A DNA stretch of 64,000 nt from Tamarix chinensis (GCA_030549775.1 CM060175.1:94045470-94109469), one strand, 5' to 3'; shown: positions 25,485 to 38,040, counted from the stretch's first letter. The notes: generated from the letters alone by a model not told the origin. Program-made: numbers and translations.

Positions 25485-25935
25485 CCACTATTATAGCCAG
25501 TGGACCGGAATAAATACAGGACAGAACACTCCTGACCACTATTATTGCCGATGGATCGATCTTCAGGGCAGAACGCTCCTGGCCACTATTATTCGCCAGT
25601 GGACCGGTCTGGCCCCGAATTATATGGTGTTCCATTGTAAGTGATTAGTATTTTTCATAATTTATTTACATCTAAGATTTATTTTATTGAGCTAGGGATC
25701 TCCTACTATTATAGCCGGTGGACCGGAATACATATATACATTATCCAAAGCAACACGCTCCTGGACCACTATTATATCCGGTGGACCGATACTCATAAAC
25801 ATCTTCCAAGGCAAAACGCTCCTGGGCCACTATTATATCTGGTGGACTGGTACTCATAAATATCATCCAGAGCAAAACGCTACTGGGCCACTATTATATC
25901 CGGTGGACCAATACTCATAATATAATCCACTAGGC
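25485..25935. repeat. Dyad-repeat array of LTR B
   Basis: Units of CCACTATTATA followed by CCGGTGGACCGG-type dyads and CCAGGGCAAAACGCTCCTGG-type dyads. One unit near 25550 reads CGA-TGGA-TCG, where others read CCGG-TGGA-CCGG. Confidence 0.72.
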
Positions 25936-26850
25936 CCGGCTCATTTGTCCTTCACTTTCATTATTAGTGTTTTTCCTTTTTAATCATCACAATAATTCCA
26001 TTTATTTGCCTCGGATAGGAGATCAAGATCTCGAGACACAAAGGTACACCGGTTGCACTGGTGCATACAAGCTACTCAATACCCTTCAACCATCAACCCA
26101 GGGACGCAAAGGTACCCTGGTTGTACTAGTACATAAAGTTACTCAGTACCCTACCGACAAGGACACCTAATCCATAAGTATGCATACCCTCTAAATAGGT
26201 CCGTAGAGCAAGATAGAGTAATATATAGGGCCTGGTTGGGGCACAAAGGCACACTAATAAATACCAAAATAATCGTGGGCTAAACCATGTCTTTAGGGTA
26301 GTGACCCTAAAGAGCCACCATTTCCGATCTCGAGGTCTTTCACTTTAAGTATTAGTGTCTTAATTAAAGTGATCACAAAAAGCACAACAATCAAATACTT
26401 ATTCACTTTCAAACGTTCTGATATCATTAGGTATTTCTTATTCAAACAGTTATCCAAAATAATACAGAGAAATCATTAAGGCCATCATAATCTCATCCAA
26501 TTTTGATTTAGGATTCGTTCTTGTGATACTGACTAATTTTCAAACACCATTATCTTACTATTCAATGTTATTTGAGTCTTATTATGAAACTCCATTATTC
26601 CATCAACATATTAGATACAAATTACTGATTTATCCCTTGCTTGTATTATTATTAAGTCATCCCTTCCTTACTTTCCAATTTACTATATTACCCTTCATGT
26701 TGCATAATTATCAAATTACCTCTTACTCGGTTTAGGTTACCAAGTTATCTTCCACATGTATTAGGTCACCACTCATCTTTTATGATTGTTACACTTATCA
26801 TATTTTCCATTTGTTTGGTTAGATTACCAATTGCCCTTCTCCTTTGTTAT

Positions 26851-29800
26851 TGTAATACTCCGAAATTTAAGGTAACCTTAATTTCAAATAATTAATATTG
26901 TAACCCAATTCTAATCTAAAAAAAAACAAATTTATCTCGAATTATTGTGCATTTTTCCGTTTTATTAAACCTATTTTTATCCGATTTATTCTCTTTTCGA
27001 AATAATTATTTAGTATATATCATAATACTTTAACCTAAATTATTTTAATCTAAATCCATATTTTCCTTTCTTTTTATTTTAGTTATTTATTTAATTAATT
27101 ATTTTCTTTTCTTCTTCTTTTTCTCTTTCCCCTTCTTCCGGTTCCTTACCCTTGCGTGCACATCTTCTTTCTCTCAGACACTTGCGTGCACGCCTTATAT
27201 TTTTCCTCTGCTATCCGTATCCATCATTCCCGATGTTTTTTTTCTTCTTTCTTTCTTTCTATCTTTTTCGTTCCTCTTTCCCTCGCCCGGTTACATTGTC
27301 ATGTGCTACAGGTAGTTTGTTCTTCTTTCTCTTTCTCATAGCAATAAATGCCCTACCATTTACACTCCCTTTGTTTTTTTATTTTCTCTCTTCTTTGCCT
27401 ACCATCCCTGCCGGTTCCAACCTTCGCACTCGCCAACCGATGTCGCCGCCGTGACCTCTGCCTGCTGCTGCCATCGCCAACCGCAGCTCTCCCTTGCACC
27501 ACCTTCCCCTACCGTCTTCTCCTCCCCGACCCTCTTTCCTTCCTTCCTCCTCCTTCCCTGCCTCTGTTTTCTGCAGCTTCGACCCCCAGCCCAAGCCAAC
27601 CAACCTGCATTGCTGCCCCTGCACCACTCCACCGCTGCAGCCCTCTACCTTCTCCCTCCTTTTCCTGGTCTTTCTCGGCTTGTTTGGTTCGACAGCTTCC
27701 ACCGCAGCCCTGCGCGTCGCCCAAACCAGCCAGCAGCCCTGTTTTCCTTTGTTCCACCGTCGCCCAGCCTTCCCCCGCAGCACCAGCACCTTCGACCACC
27801 TCCCCTCTCTCTGCAGTTCCCAGCCAGCCCTCCCCTCTTGTCGTGCACTCACGCTGCATGCACGCAACGTGAGACACTACCAGTGTGTGTGTTTAAGTCG
27901 TAAGTCCCGTAATGTATATATGCGTATATATATATGTATATATATATATATATATATAAGGGTGTTTGAGTAAATTCAAAGTTAATTATATTATCATTAT
28001 TATTATCATTAATACTACTACTATTATTAATAGTAATATTATTATAATGTCACCTATCAATATTAAGTTGGTAATTATAGTGTTGCTAACTTTCTTAGGT
28101 GAATTACCGGAGGTATCGGAAGAGCCGGAATAGGCTAAGCGTGCTTAGAGACCGGAGCTTTTTCTGTAATGATACTAGTCAATGTTTAGGGACTTGTGTT
28201 AAATTTTTGAATGGCTATGTGTATTATTATGTTACCATTATTATATTGTTAATTGTATGATGTTAACGATCTGTTGTGGTAATTTTGGAGTATGTGCTAT
28301 AAGAGAGTTTGAATGATAAAAGTAGTGTCGGTATGTTATTGTTATGCTATACCAAAATTTTATGGGAGAGTATAATGTGTGGAAGAATAATATGGGCCTA
28401 ATAAGCATGACAAGTGGGAAATGATGGTACAGAAAATATAACCTTTTGTGAAAATAAGGGCAATCGGCTATCCTTAGGGGTATTTTGGTCAATATGGGTT
28501 AATATGACAATTTTGTTATTTTAAGATAGGTTAGAAGGATTATAGTATGCTAATAAATATCATGTGAAGTGTTTGGGCATGATTGTGAATGTCATAAGTT
28601 CTTCGGGTAGGAGAATGGTCTAATTTGGGAATTAGTAACCCTAAAGCGATAATGTCATTATCACATGTGTAAAATATTATAGTTAGGCTACGAATTTTGG
28701 ATATGTTGCTAATATTGGTATTTTGGGGTTATATATTAAATTTGGTAATTATTTGAGCATCCTAGGAAAAGTTATGAATGACATGTGAATTTAGGGTTTT
28801 GGGAACCTTGTATATAGTAACTTTTGATATCAAGCTATTATTTCATGAGCGAGATGTGGGAGTTAGACTTTGGGTTTCGGATATATTAATAAAAATATTA
28901 TTTAAGGAGGATATACTAAATATGGTGGGTAAATGATTTGATATAAGATGAGTTATGCCTAAAATGTGAACTTAGGATTTTTTAGGGTAAATAAGCTTGT
29001 AGCCTGTGAGGAAAGGCATTGTTATCTATATGTTAATGTCTTTATTACCTTAAGAATGTGTTTTACTCTTAAACAAATCATGAATAAGATACTAATCACT
29101 TAAAGTGGAAGATCACGTGAGTTGGGCCGAGGTGTAGGGTCCGTTCCACCGGACGATAATAGTGGCTCAGGTGTCCTGTCCCTGAGAGGTGATTCAAGCC
29201 GTTCCACCGGTTCAGAATAGTGGCTCAGGAGCGTTTTTCCCTGAGAGGTGTAGAGTCCGTTCCACCGAACGATAATAGTGGCTCAGGTGTCCTGTCCCTG
29301 AGAGGTGCTTCAGTCCGTTCCACCGGATTAAGAATAGTGGGGCCCTATACTCATCGTGAATAAGAATATGATATGAGATAAGTAATGAATAAGACACTAA
29401 TAATTTAAAGTGGAAGATTACGTGAGTCAGGACCAGGTGTAGGGTCCGTTCCACCGGACGATAATAGTGGCTCAGGTGTGTTGTCCCTGAGAGGTGATTC
29501 AAACCGTTCCACCGGTTAAGAATAGTGGCTCAGGAGCGTTTTGCCCTGAGAGGTGTAGGGTCCGTTCCACCGGATGATAATAGTGGCTCGGGTGTGTTGT
29601 CCCCGAGAGGTGCTTCAGACCGTTCCACCGGTTTAAGAATAGTGGGTCCCTGAACTCAACGTAAATAAAATATTGGATCATGTTATTATTTTTTTTATAA
29701 TACAAATCCAGACTAATAATCACTTGTATTGAATCTTGTACCTCACATGTATACTATTTTCTACTATGAAAGCATGTACTTGTGTGTTCCCTGTTTGACT

Positions 29801-30284
29801 GTATTGTTACCTTACTCAGTACGTAGCGTACTGATCATCCTTTTTACGGGTGTTGCTCATTCCCACGAGCAGAAGACCCTGATGGTTTTGTGCAGGTCTT
29901 TGAGGACCCAGTTGATGATTTTGCTGCTTTTGATATATTGTATGGGGAAGAGTGATCGCTATCTTTACTAGGTGTTGGGCGAAGAGTCATGTTATCCGGA
30001 TGCTATGTTACCCGGATACCCTTTTTGGACTCTTCGGTCCATGGTATCCCTTTTGTTTGTATTTATTGGATATTGTACTCGGAGATAACCTCCAAACTCT
30101 TAGTTACATTCTAAAGTTCTCTTATGTTTACTTACCTTGTTTTACTTGTAACGGTTAGCCTTGTGATTGGTGTGAGGATGGTATTATAAGCCAGACTTAC
30201 ACCAATTACGGCGGTAACACCCGATATTTTGGTTTTAAACTTCCGCTGAAAAAAAAATTTAGTAGTAAATTTTGGGGTGTTGCA
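26851..30284 (-). mobile_element. Solo LTR, giant family subtype (copy C), nested in copy B
   Basis: On the minus strand it starts TGCAACACCCC and ends GGAGTATTACA. A perfect 5-bp duplication GTTAT flanks it (26846-26850 and 30285-30289). Length 3434 bp. It inserted into the minisatellite of LTR B, so it is the youngest layer of the nest. It carries the best-preserved dyad array (29143-29650), a pyrimidine-rich + strand tract at 27060-27890, and (TA)n at about 27924-27957. No coding domain. Confidence 0.9.
29143..29650. repeat. 58-bp dyad-repeat array, two blocks of four units
   Basis: Units start with GTTCCACCGG at 29143, 29201, 29259, 29317, 29448, 29506, 29564 and 29622, exactly 58 bp apart within each block. 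The two blocks are offset by 305 bp, so the whole block was duplicated. The fourth unit of each block is cut after AGAATAGTGGG. Each full unit contains two inverted repeats: NNCCG-TTCCAC-CGGNN and CTCAGG-N(9)-CCTGAG. Sequence changes in one arm are usually matched in the other. Confidence 0.88.
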
Positions 30285-30960
30285 GTTATAATTACCAAAT
30301 TACCCTTTAGTTGGTCAAATTACCAAATTACCCTTCTCCATTATCATAATTACCAATTTATCCTTTAATTAGTTAAATTACCAAATTACCCTTCTTCATT
30401 ATCATAATTACCAAATTTCCTTCTCTATTATCATAAGTACCAAATTACCCTTCTGTTATCATAATTACCAATTTACCCCTATTCATTATTATAGTTACCA
30501 TTTTACCCTTCTCCGTTATTATAATTACCAATTTACCCTTCTCCATTATTATAATTACCGTTCTACCCTTCTCCATTTTTATAATTACCAAATTACCTTT
30601 ATCCATTATTATAATTCTATTATTATAATTACCAAATTACCCTTCTCCATAATTATAATTACCGATTTATCCTTCTCCATTATTATAAATACCACATACC
30701 AATTTACCCTTATCCATCATTAGAATTACCAAATTACCCTTCTCCATTATTATAATTGCCAAATTACCCTTCTCCATTATCATAATTACCAAATTGTCCT
30801 TCTCCATGATTATAATTACTATATTGCCCTTCTCCATTATTAAAATTACCATAATACTCTTTTACTCCCAAATTACCATTTTACCCTTTACTTCCAAAAT
30901 TACCATTTTACCCTTTAATCCCAAAATTACCATTTTAACCTTTACTTCCAAAATTACCCT
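30285..30960. repeat. Minisatellite of LTR B
   Basis: Units near 30 bp containing AATTACCAAATTACCCTTCTC and CATTATTATAATT. Alternating frames give isoleucine-rich peptides with no meaning. The left part of the same array is at 26630-26850 across the nested LTR C. Confidence 0.8.
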
Positions 30961-31299
30961 TTATTACACCACTTTTATTAAATTATCATCGCTACATGAA
31001 ATAGTAATATTAATACTCCATTCTCATTATCCAACTCCACCAACTATTATATTTCAACATAATACTCATTAGCACCCATACATATTAGGCCACACTCTTG
31101 CACAAGATATATTACTAAAATACCCCTACGGCTCACAATAATATTATTCATGCATCAATAGTCATAATAACATAATATAACATGGATAAGTACTTAACAT
31201 TTTCATTAATAACTAAACTCTCTCCTTAACCAATATTTCCACACATAGCATATAAACTAACATGCTTTTCTTTTTATCAATCACCATAAGCAACTACAT

Positions 31300-31332
31300 G
31301 TAATATATTTATATATATATATATATATATCA
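31300..31332. repeat. (AT)n microsatellite in LTR B
   Basis: Simple TA dinucleotide run inside the U3-like part of LTR B. Confidence 0.7.
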
Positions 31333-31629
31333 TGCAAAATAACATATTAAAATCCTAATGTGCTAGCATACGTTTATCCACGTGTTTAAGTGGGGTTTAA
31401 CGATTACCTTAATTCCCGCAAAAATTGAAAGTTACCGATAGCCTGGTTAAAGATTCAAGCTTTAATTAGAAAAACTAATACCTAAAAGTAATATCAATAC
31501 TTATCATATTAGAAATAAGAAAACCAAAGCATAAGACTTTATAAAACTTAATTAATGAAATACTTAACTTAAATATTATTACACCTTAAAATTCATTAAC
31601 CAAAATATACCAAGGCATGCAGCAACTCA

Positions 31630-32870
31630 TACTACTCATGCAGCATGAGCTGCATGCAAAAAAGAGATATAAGGGCTCGAAATGGCATGAAAGGGAGGAG
31701 GGAGTGGTATTTTTGGGTTAGGGTTTTGGGGCTAGGAAAGAAGGCATATGGGGGAGGATTTAGGGTAAAGGAAGGGTGCAGAGGTGGAGAGGGGATGTAG
31801 GTGGTGGTCGGGGTAGGTTGTTGGCGACTAAGGGTGGCGATGGCAATGGCAGCGAGACTGCGAAGGTGGCTGCCGAGGTGGAGGTAGCTGAGAAGGAAGG
31901 AAAAGGGAGGGAGAAAATGAGGGGCTGCAAGTGTTGGTGTTGGCCAAAAGAGGTGTGGGGATGGTAGGGGAGGTTGCAGGGAGTGGTTTGGTGGCTCAGG
32001 TGGCGGCAGAGGCGGCGGGATAGTGATAGAAGGAGGAGGTGCATGGAGGTTGCCGAGAAGGAAGAAGAAGAAGAAGATAAAAAGGAGAGGGGAAGAAGAA
32101 GGGGGTTGTAGGGTGGCTCGAGGGGTGGTGTGGTGGTTCAAGGCGGTAGCAGGTGGTGGCAGTTGGTGAGGCGGAGGAAGCGGCAGAGGAGGCAGTGGTG
32201 CAAAAACAGGGATGGAAATGGAAAGAGAAGAAAAGGAGAGAAAGAAGTCGGGGAAGGGGAAGGAAGGCTAGAAAACATGGGGCAGAAAGGACTGGTGAGG
32301 AGAAGAAAAAGAAGAGGGAGAAGAGGGCAACAGGCAGCCGATCGGGTGGTAGGGTGGCAAGGAGAGGGAAGGGAAGAAGAGGAAAGAAAGGCCATGTGTG
32401 GCTAGGGAGTGTAGGGCTGGTTTGGTCCAAAATGGGGAAGAAAAGGACGGGGGAGAGAGAGAGAAGAGAGGGTTGTAGTGGTGGCAGGTGGTGGCAGGGA
32501 GAGGTTACAAGGCGGTGGTCGGGTGTGGCGTTGAGGTGTTGGGCATGGGTAGCGAAGAAAGAATGAAGAAGAGGAAGAAAAGAAGGCCGGCCAAGCGAAG
32601 GGAAAGAAAGGGAAGTTGGGCCCGCCCGGTCGGGGGGGAGGAGAAAAGAAAAAAAAAGAAGGGAGGCTAGATTGGGCTCATCGCTGCGCGGGAGAAGGAG
32701 GAGAGGAGGGGAAGGATGGGTTGCGGCCCAAGTGCGAGGAGGAAGGGGGCAAGCCAGCCTAGCGGCCCGAAGAGAAGGAAAAAGGAAAAAGAAAGAAAAG
32801 AGGAAAAGGAGAAAAAGGAGAAAGAAAAGGAAAAAGGGAAAAAAAGAGAAAAAATAGGGAAAAATAGATA
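31630..32870. repeat. Purine-rich tract of LTR B
   Basis: Over 1.2 kb of GGA, GAAG and GGTGG words on the + strand, equivalent to the tracts in the other giant LTRs. The long open frames on both strands have biased composition and no domain. Confidence 0.75.
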
Positions 32871-33173
32871 AAATAATTTATGGAAAAATATAATGTAATA
32901 TTTTTGGGAAATAAAATTTATTTAATAATTTAATTTAATATATTAGTTTAAAAAGGATAATTTTAGTAAAATATTGGTTTGGAAAATTATTTAAATAAAA
33001 AGAGTATGATAAAATCACAAAATATTTATTTTAATTTATTAAATATTCCTATCTAATTTTATATACTCAAAAATCTATAAAATAATTAAATTAAATAATT
33101 TTAAAAGCTAATTTATCCCAAATAAAAGCTATTTATTAAATTATAGGTTTTTAAATTTTTTTGGGGGATTACA

Positions 33174-33814
33174 GGTCACCCTTTAGCCTACGTCAGTAAG
33201 GTCTTCTTACCAAAACATAAGGGTATGTCTATATATGAGAAGGAGATGATGACAGTAATGTTTGTCATTGATACATGGGAACATTACTTGCGGGGACACC
33301 ATTTTATCATCAAAACAAATCTTCAACCATTGAAATATTTGTTGAGTCAGAAAATGATAACCCCTTTTCAACAAATGTGACTCGCCAAGCTCATGTCCTT
33401 TGATTATGAAATTTTATATAGAAAGGGAAAGGAAAACATAGTAGCAGATGCCTTGTCTTGAGTGTATGGTCCAGAAATGTTTGCCATGGTTGTTTCCTCA
33501 ATTCATATTGATATTTGGGATGAGATAAAAGATAACTCGACATAACACAATAATCTAAAGGAGATCATAGCAGCGTTGAACTAAGACCCACTGAGGTTTC
33601 ATAAATATCAATATTTCCAAGAGTTGGTGAAGAGGAAAGGGAAGTTAGTTGTGGGAAAGGATAAGACTTTGTAGAATAAGTTGATCTCCATGTACCACAA
33701 CATGCCTGGTGGAGGCCATACAGGGGTCCACACCACCTACAAATGGTTAGCTTTGCTATTATACTAAAAGGGGATGAATAAGATGATCATAGAATATGTT
33801 AGAACCTGTGGCGT
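33174..33814 (+). pseudogene. RNase H and integrase zinc-finger relic of the Reina-like element
   Basis: Continues the frame broken by LTR B: YVSKVFLPKHKGMSIYEKEM, TWEHYLRGHHFIIKTN, LKYLLSQKMITPFQQ, MSFDYEILYRKGKENIVADA, the typical RNase H end. Then a spacer and HNMPGGGHTGVHTTYKWL, the histidine part of the integrase HHCC zinc finger, ending in VRTC where solo LTR D is inserted (target GGCGT). Stops occur near 33378, 33461, 33544, 33583 and 33675. Confidence 0.82.
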
Positions 33815-34469
33815 TATAACACCCCCAAAATTCACTACTGAAAAATTTTATTTTATTAAAAGAAATAGCGGAAGCAAAATATCAACTGTGAATTCTGGAG
33901 GTATTACCGCCACACTTAGTACTAAACCGGTTCACTCCTACCGTTCCAGTACCCAGAGTTAAGGCTAAAAGTGTAAAATATAATTTACAAGAACTCAAAC
34001 CATAATTAAATCAGAGTAGCGTAGTAAACCATTTACAAGAATAGAATCTACCGATGGTGGTTACAAGAATATAGATTACATTTAAATCAAGGGTAAGAGA
34101 GAAAGAATGAAATCCTAAAAGTCTGGATAATCCTGACGCACTTTTCCGTTGCCCACTTGAATAGCACCTGAAAAAGACCTACAAGGGACTCTGCCCATTG
34201 AATAGGCAAGGGCCTCACCAATGGAACCCTTCAGTACTATGGTACTGAGTAATCCTTTAAAACGCACTTAACAACAAGCCCGCAATGCAACACATGAAAC
34301 AAAGCTATATACATATATAATAAGAAATGCATACACCACAATCACATACTTAACAAGTCCATCAAATATTAATAAGTCATCATGTAAAATCAATACTTCT
34401 GGGCCTTAAGCCATTAGTCCATCATTGTTCAATCACCTTGGATTATATATATCCATGTGAGTGAAGGAA

Positions 34470-34690
34470 CCCCACTATTATAGCCGACAAATTAGAATAC
34501 ATACAAACATCATCCAAGATAACACGCTCCTGGGCCACTATTATATCCGGCGGACCGGTACTCATAATCATCTTCCAGGGCAACATGCTCTTGGGCCACT
34601 ATTATATCCGGTGGACGGGTACTCCTAATCATCATCCAGGGCAAAACGCTCCTAGCCACTATTATAACCGGTGGACCGGTACTCATAATC
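34470..34690. repeat. Dyad-repeat array of LTR D
   Basis: Units of CCACTATTATA plus CCGG-TGGA-CCGG-type dyads followed by CCAGGGCAAAACGCTCCT-like dyads, at a spacing close to 60 bp. Confidence 0.7.
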
Positions 34691-35579
34691 ATAATCAACT
34701 GGACCCGACTCATTAGTGTTTCACTTTCCCGATTAGTGTTTTTTTCTTTTTTAATCATCACAACAATTCTATTTATTTGCCTCGGACGGGAGATCAAGAT
34801 CCCGGGATACAAAAGTACATCGGTCGTACTGGTGCATACAAGCTACTCAGCACCCTTCAACCATCAATCTAGGGACGCAAAGGTACCTTGGTCATACCGG
34901 TGCATACAGCTAACTCAGTACCCTAACGACAATGATACATAATCCATAAGTGTGCATACCCCCTAAGTAGGTACGTAGAACTAAATAGAGTAAGATGTAG
35001 GGCCTGGCTGGAGCATAAAGGCACACTAGAAAATACCAGAATCGTCGTGGGCTAAACCACGTCTTTAGGATAGCAACCCCTAAAGAGTCACTATTCCCGA
35101 TCTCGAGGTCTTTCACTTTAAGTATTAGTGTCTTGATTAATGTGATCACGAAAAGCACAACAATCTGATACTTATTCACTTTCAATCGTTCTAATATCAT
35201 TAGGTATTCCTTATTCATATGGTTATCCATTCCAAGATAATATAGGGAAATCATTAAGGCCATCATAATCTCACCCAATTCCAATGTAGGATTCGTTCCC
35301 GTGATACTCACTAATTGTCAAATACCATTATCTTACTATTTAGTATTACTTGAGTCTTATTACGAACTCCGTTATCACAATGACATATTAGATACGAATT
35401 ACTGAATCACCCCTTGTATGATTTTTAAGTCATCCCTTCTTTACTTGCCAATTTACCATATTAACCTTCGTGTTGCATAATTACTAAATTACCCCTTACT
35501 CGGTTTGGGTTACCAAGTCATCTCCCACACTTATTAGGTCGCCAATCATCCTTCATAATTTTTACCCTTATCATATTTC

Positions 35580-36110
35580 CATTTGGTTGGTTAGATTACC
35601 ATATTACCCTTCTCCTTTGTTATAATTACCAAATTGCTCTTTAGTTGGTTGAATTACCAAATTGCCATTCTTTAATATCATAATTACCAATTACCCTTCT
35701 CCATTATTGTAATCACCATTCTACCCTTCTCCATTTTTATAATTACCATATTACCCTTCTCCATTATCTTAATTACCATTTACCCTTCTTCATTATCATA
35801 ATTACCATTTTACCCTTCTCCATTATCATAATTACCATTTTACCCTTATTCATTATTATAATTAACAGTTTACCCTTCTCCATTATTTTAATTAACAGTT
35901 TACCCTTTTTTATTATCATAATTACCACTTTGCCCTTCTCCGTTATCATAATTACCATTTTACCCTTCTTCGTTATCATAATTACCATTTTACCCTTCTC
36001 CATTATTATAATTACCATTTTACCCTTCCCCATTATTATAATTACCATTTTGCCCTTCTCTTCTAAAATTACCATAATACCCTTTGCTTCTAAATTACCA
36101 TTTTGCCCCT
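35580..36110. repeat. Minisatellite of LTR D, 30-bp unit
   Basis: Repeated ATTACCATTTTACCCTTCTC and CATTATCATAATT units with a 30-bp period over more than 500 bp, clearest at 35770-36060. Confidence 0.82.
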
Positions 36111-36779
36111 TTATTACACCACTTTTATTAAGTTATCATCACACCATGAATATTATTATCACCACTCCATTCTCATCATCCAACTCCACCAACTATTACA
36201 TTTCAACATAATACTCATTACCAACTGCACATATTAGGCCACACTTTTGTACAAGACATATTGTTAAAATGCCCCTAGGGCTCACAATAATATTATTCAT
36301 GCATTGATGGTCACAATAACATAATATAGCATGGATAAGTACTTAATATATTCTTGAATAACAAATCTCCTTCCTTAAGCATTTCTTCCATACATGGCAT
36401 ATATACTAGCATGCTTTCCTTTCTATCAATCAATACAAGAAACTACATATATTATATTAAACAACATATATCAAGCAAAATAACATATTAAAAATCCTAA
36501 TGTACTAACATACGTTTATCCATGCGCTTAAGTGGGGTTTAACGATTACCTTAATTCCCTCAAAAATTGAACCTTACTGGTATTCTGGTTAAAGGTTCAA
36601 GCTTTGATTTGCAAAACCAATACCTAAAAATAATATCCATACTTATCATATTAGAAGTAAGAAAACTAAAAGGATAAAACTTTATAAAAACTTAATTAAT
36701 AACACACTTTAATTAGCAATTAATATACCTCAATAATTAAACAAAACAAATCCCAAAATAATGTGGAACTCACGATGCC

Positions 36780-38040
36780 CACATGCAGGTTATAGGGGGG
36801 AAGGGTCGAAGGTAGGGAGGTAGAAGGGAGGGGGTGATGGTTCGGGTTGGGGTCTTGGGGGCCAAGAGGAGGGCAGGTAGAGGAGAGTTAGGGCAAGGGA
36901 TAGGTGCAGGGGTGGAGTGGGGTGTAGGTGGTGGTCAGGGATAGGTTGTTGGCGACCAAGGGCGGTAGTGGAGGCGATGGCAAGGCTGCGAAGTGGGTTG
37001 CAGGAGTGGCGGAGGAAAAGAAGGAAGGGAAAAGGAGGAGGAAAATGAGAGGTTGCAGTTATGTGTTTTGGCTAAAAGAGGTAAGGGGTGGTAGGGGAGG
37101 TTACAGGGAGTGGTTTGGTGGCTTGGGAGGCAGTAGAGGCAGCGGGATGACGACGGAAGGAGGCGATGTAGGGTGGCTGTCGAGAAAGGAGAAAAAGAAG
37201 GCAAAAAGAAGAGAGGAGGAAGAAGGGGGCTGCAGGGTGGCTCGAGGGGTGTTGTAGTGGTGTAGGGCTGAGGTAGAGGGTGGCAGGGGTGGTGAAGGTG
37301 GTTGGTGCGGTGGTGGAAGAGACGGAGGAGGGCGGCGGTGCAAAATAGGGATGGAAATGGAAGGAGAAGAAAAGGAGAGAAAGAAGTTGGGGAAGGGAGA
37401 ATGGCTCGAAGAAAAATAGGGCAGGAAGGGATGGTGAGGATAAGAAAAAGGAGAGGGAGAGATAGGGGAGTAGGTGGCAGGTTGGGGCGGTAGTATGGTG
37501 GCAGAGGTGGTTGGGTGGCAGGGAGAGGGAGGGGAGAAGAGGGAAAAAAGAAGGGGCATGCGGGCTAGGGTGCAGGGCTAGTTTAGGTCCGAAAAGGGAA
37601 GAAAAGGACGGGGGAGAGAGAGGGAGTGGCATGGAGCAGGTGGTGGTTGGACATGGCAGTTGCAGGGCGTCGAGGGGTAGGTCAAGCATGGATGACGGAG
37701 ACAAGAAGAAGAAGAAGAAGAAGAGGGAAGGAGAAAGGGCAAACCGGGTGTGGGAAAGAAAAGGAGGTTGGGCCGGCCCAGTCGGGGGAAAGGGAGAAAA
37801 GAAAAGAAGGTTGGGCTGGTCGATGAAGGTGGGGGAGGAAGGAAAGAAAGGCAGGGGCTAGGCTGCACGTGGGAGAAGGAGATGAGGGAAGGGAGTGAGC
37901 CGGAGGCCCAGGCGTAGGGGGAAGGGGAGAGCAGGCCGGGTGCTAACGGTCTGAGGGGAGAAAAAGGAAAAAAAGAAAGGAGGAAAAAAGGAGAAAAAGG
38001 AGGAAGAAAAGAAAAAGGGAAAAAGGAAAAGGAAAAATAG
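36780..38040. repeat. Purine-rich tract of LTR D
   Basis: GGA- and GAAG-rich + strand, equivalent in position to 31630-32870 of copy B. Long frames on both strands are compositional artefacts. Confidence 0.72.

Larger units (their letters stand above)
24834..33173 (+). mobile_element. Solo LTR, giant family (copy B), holding nested solo LTR C
   Basis: Starts TGTAACACCCC, ends GGGGGATTACA, with a perfect 5-bp duplication GGTCA at 24829-24833 and 33174-33178. Removing the nested element 26851-30284 and one GTTAT leaves about 4.90 kb, matching copy A (4898 bp). Dyad units lie at about 25485-25935, the split minisatellite at 26630-26850 and 30285-30960, and the purine tract at 31630-32870. No coding content. 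Confidence 0.9.

Noticed and set aside
27348..27872. A 174-codon open frame with several overlapping ones on both strands
   Set aside because: Same purine/pyrimidine tract in LTR C; simultaneous openness of many frames marks compositional bias.
31632..32566. Long open frames on both strands
   Set aside because: Purine tract of LTR B, no conserved motif and no start or splice context.
35580..36110. CRISPR-like array of 30-bp repeats
   Set aside because: There are no unique spacers; the repeats are contiguous and imperfect, and the setting is plant nuclear DNA.
37072..37704. A 210-codon minus-strand open frame
   Set aside because: Purine tract of LTR D; its equivalents in other copies are not conserved as protein.
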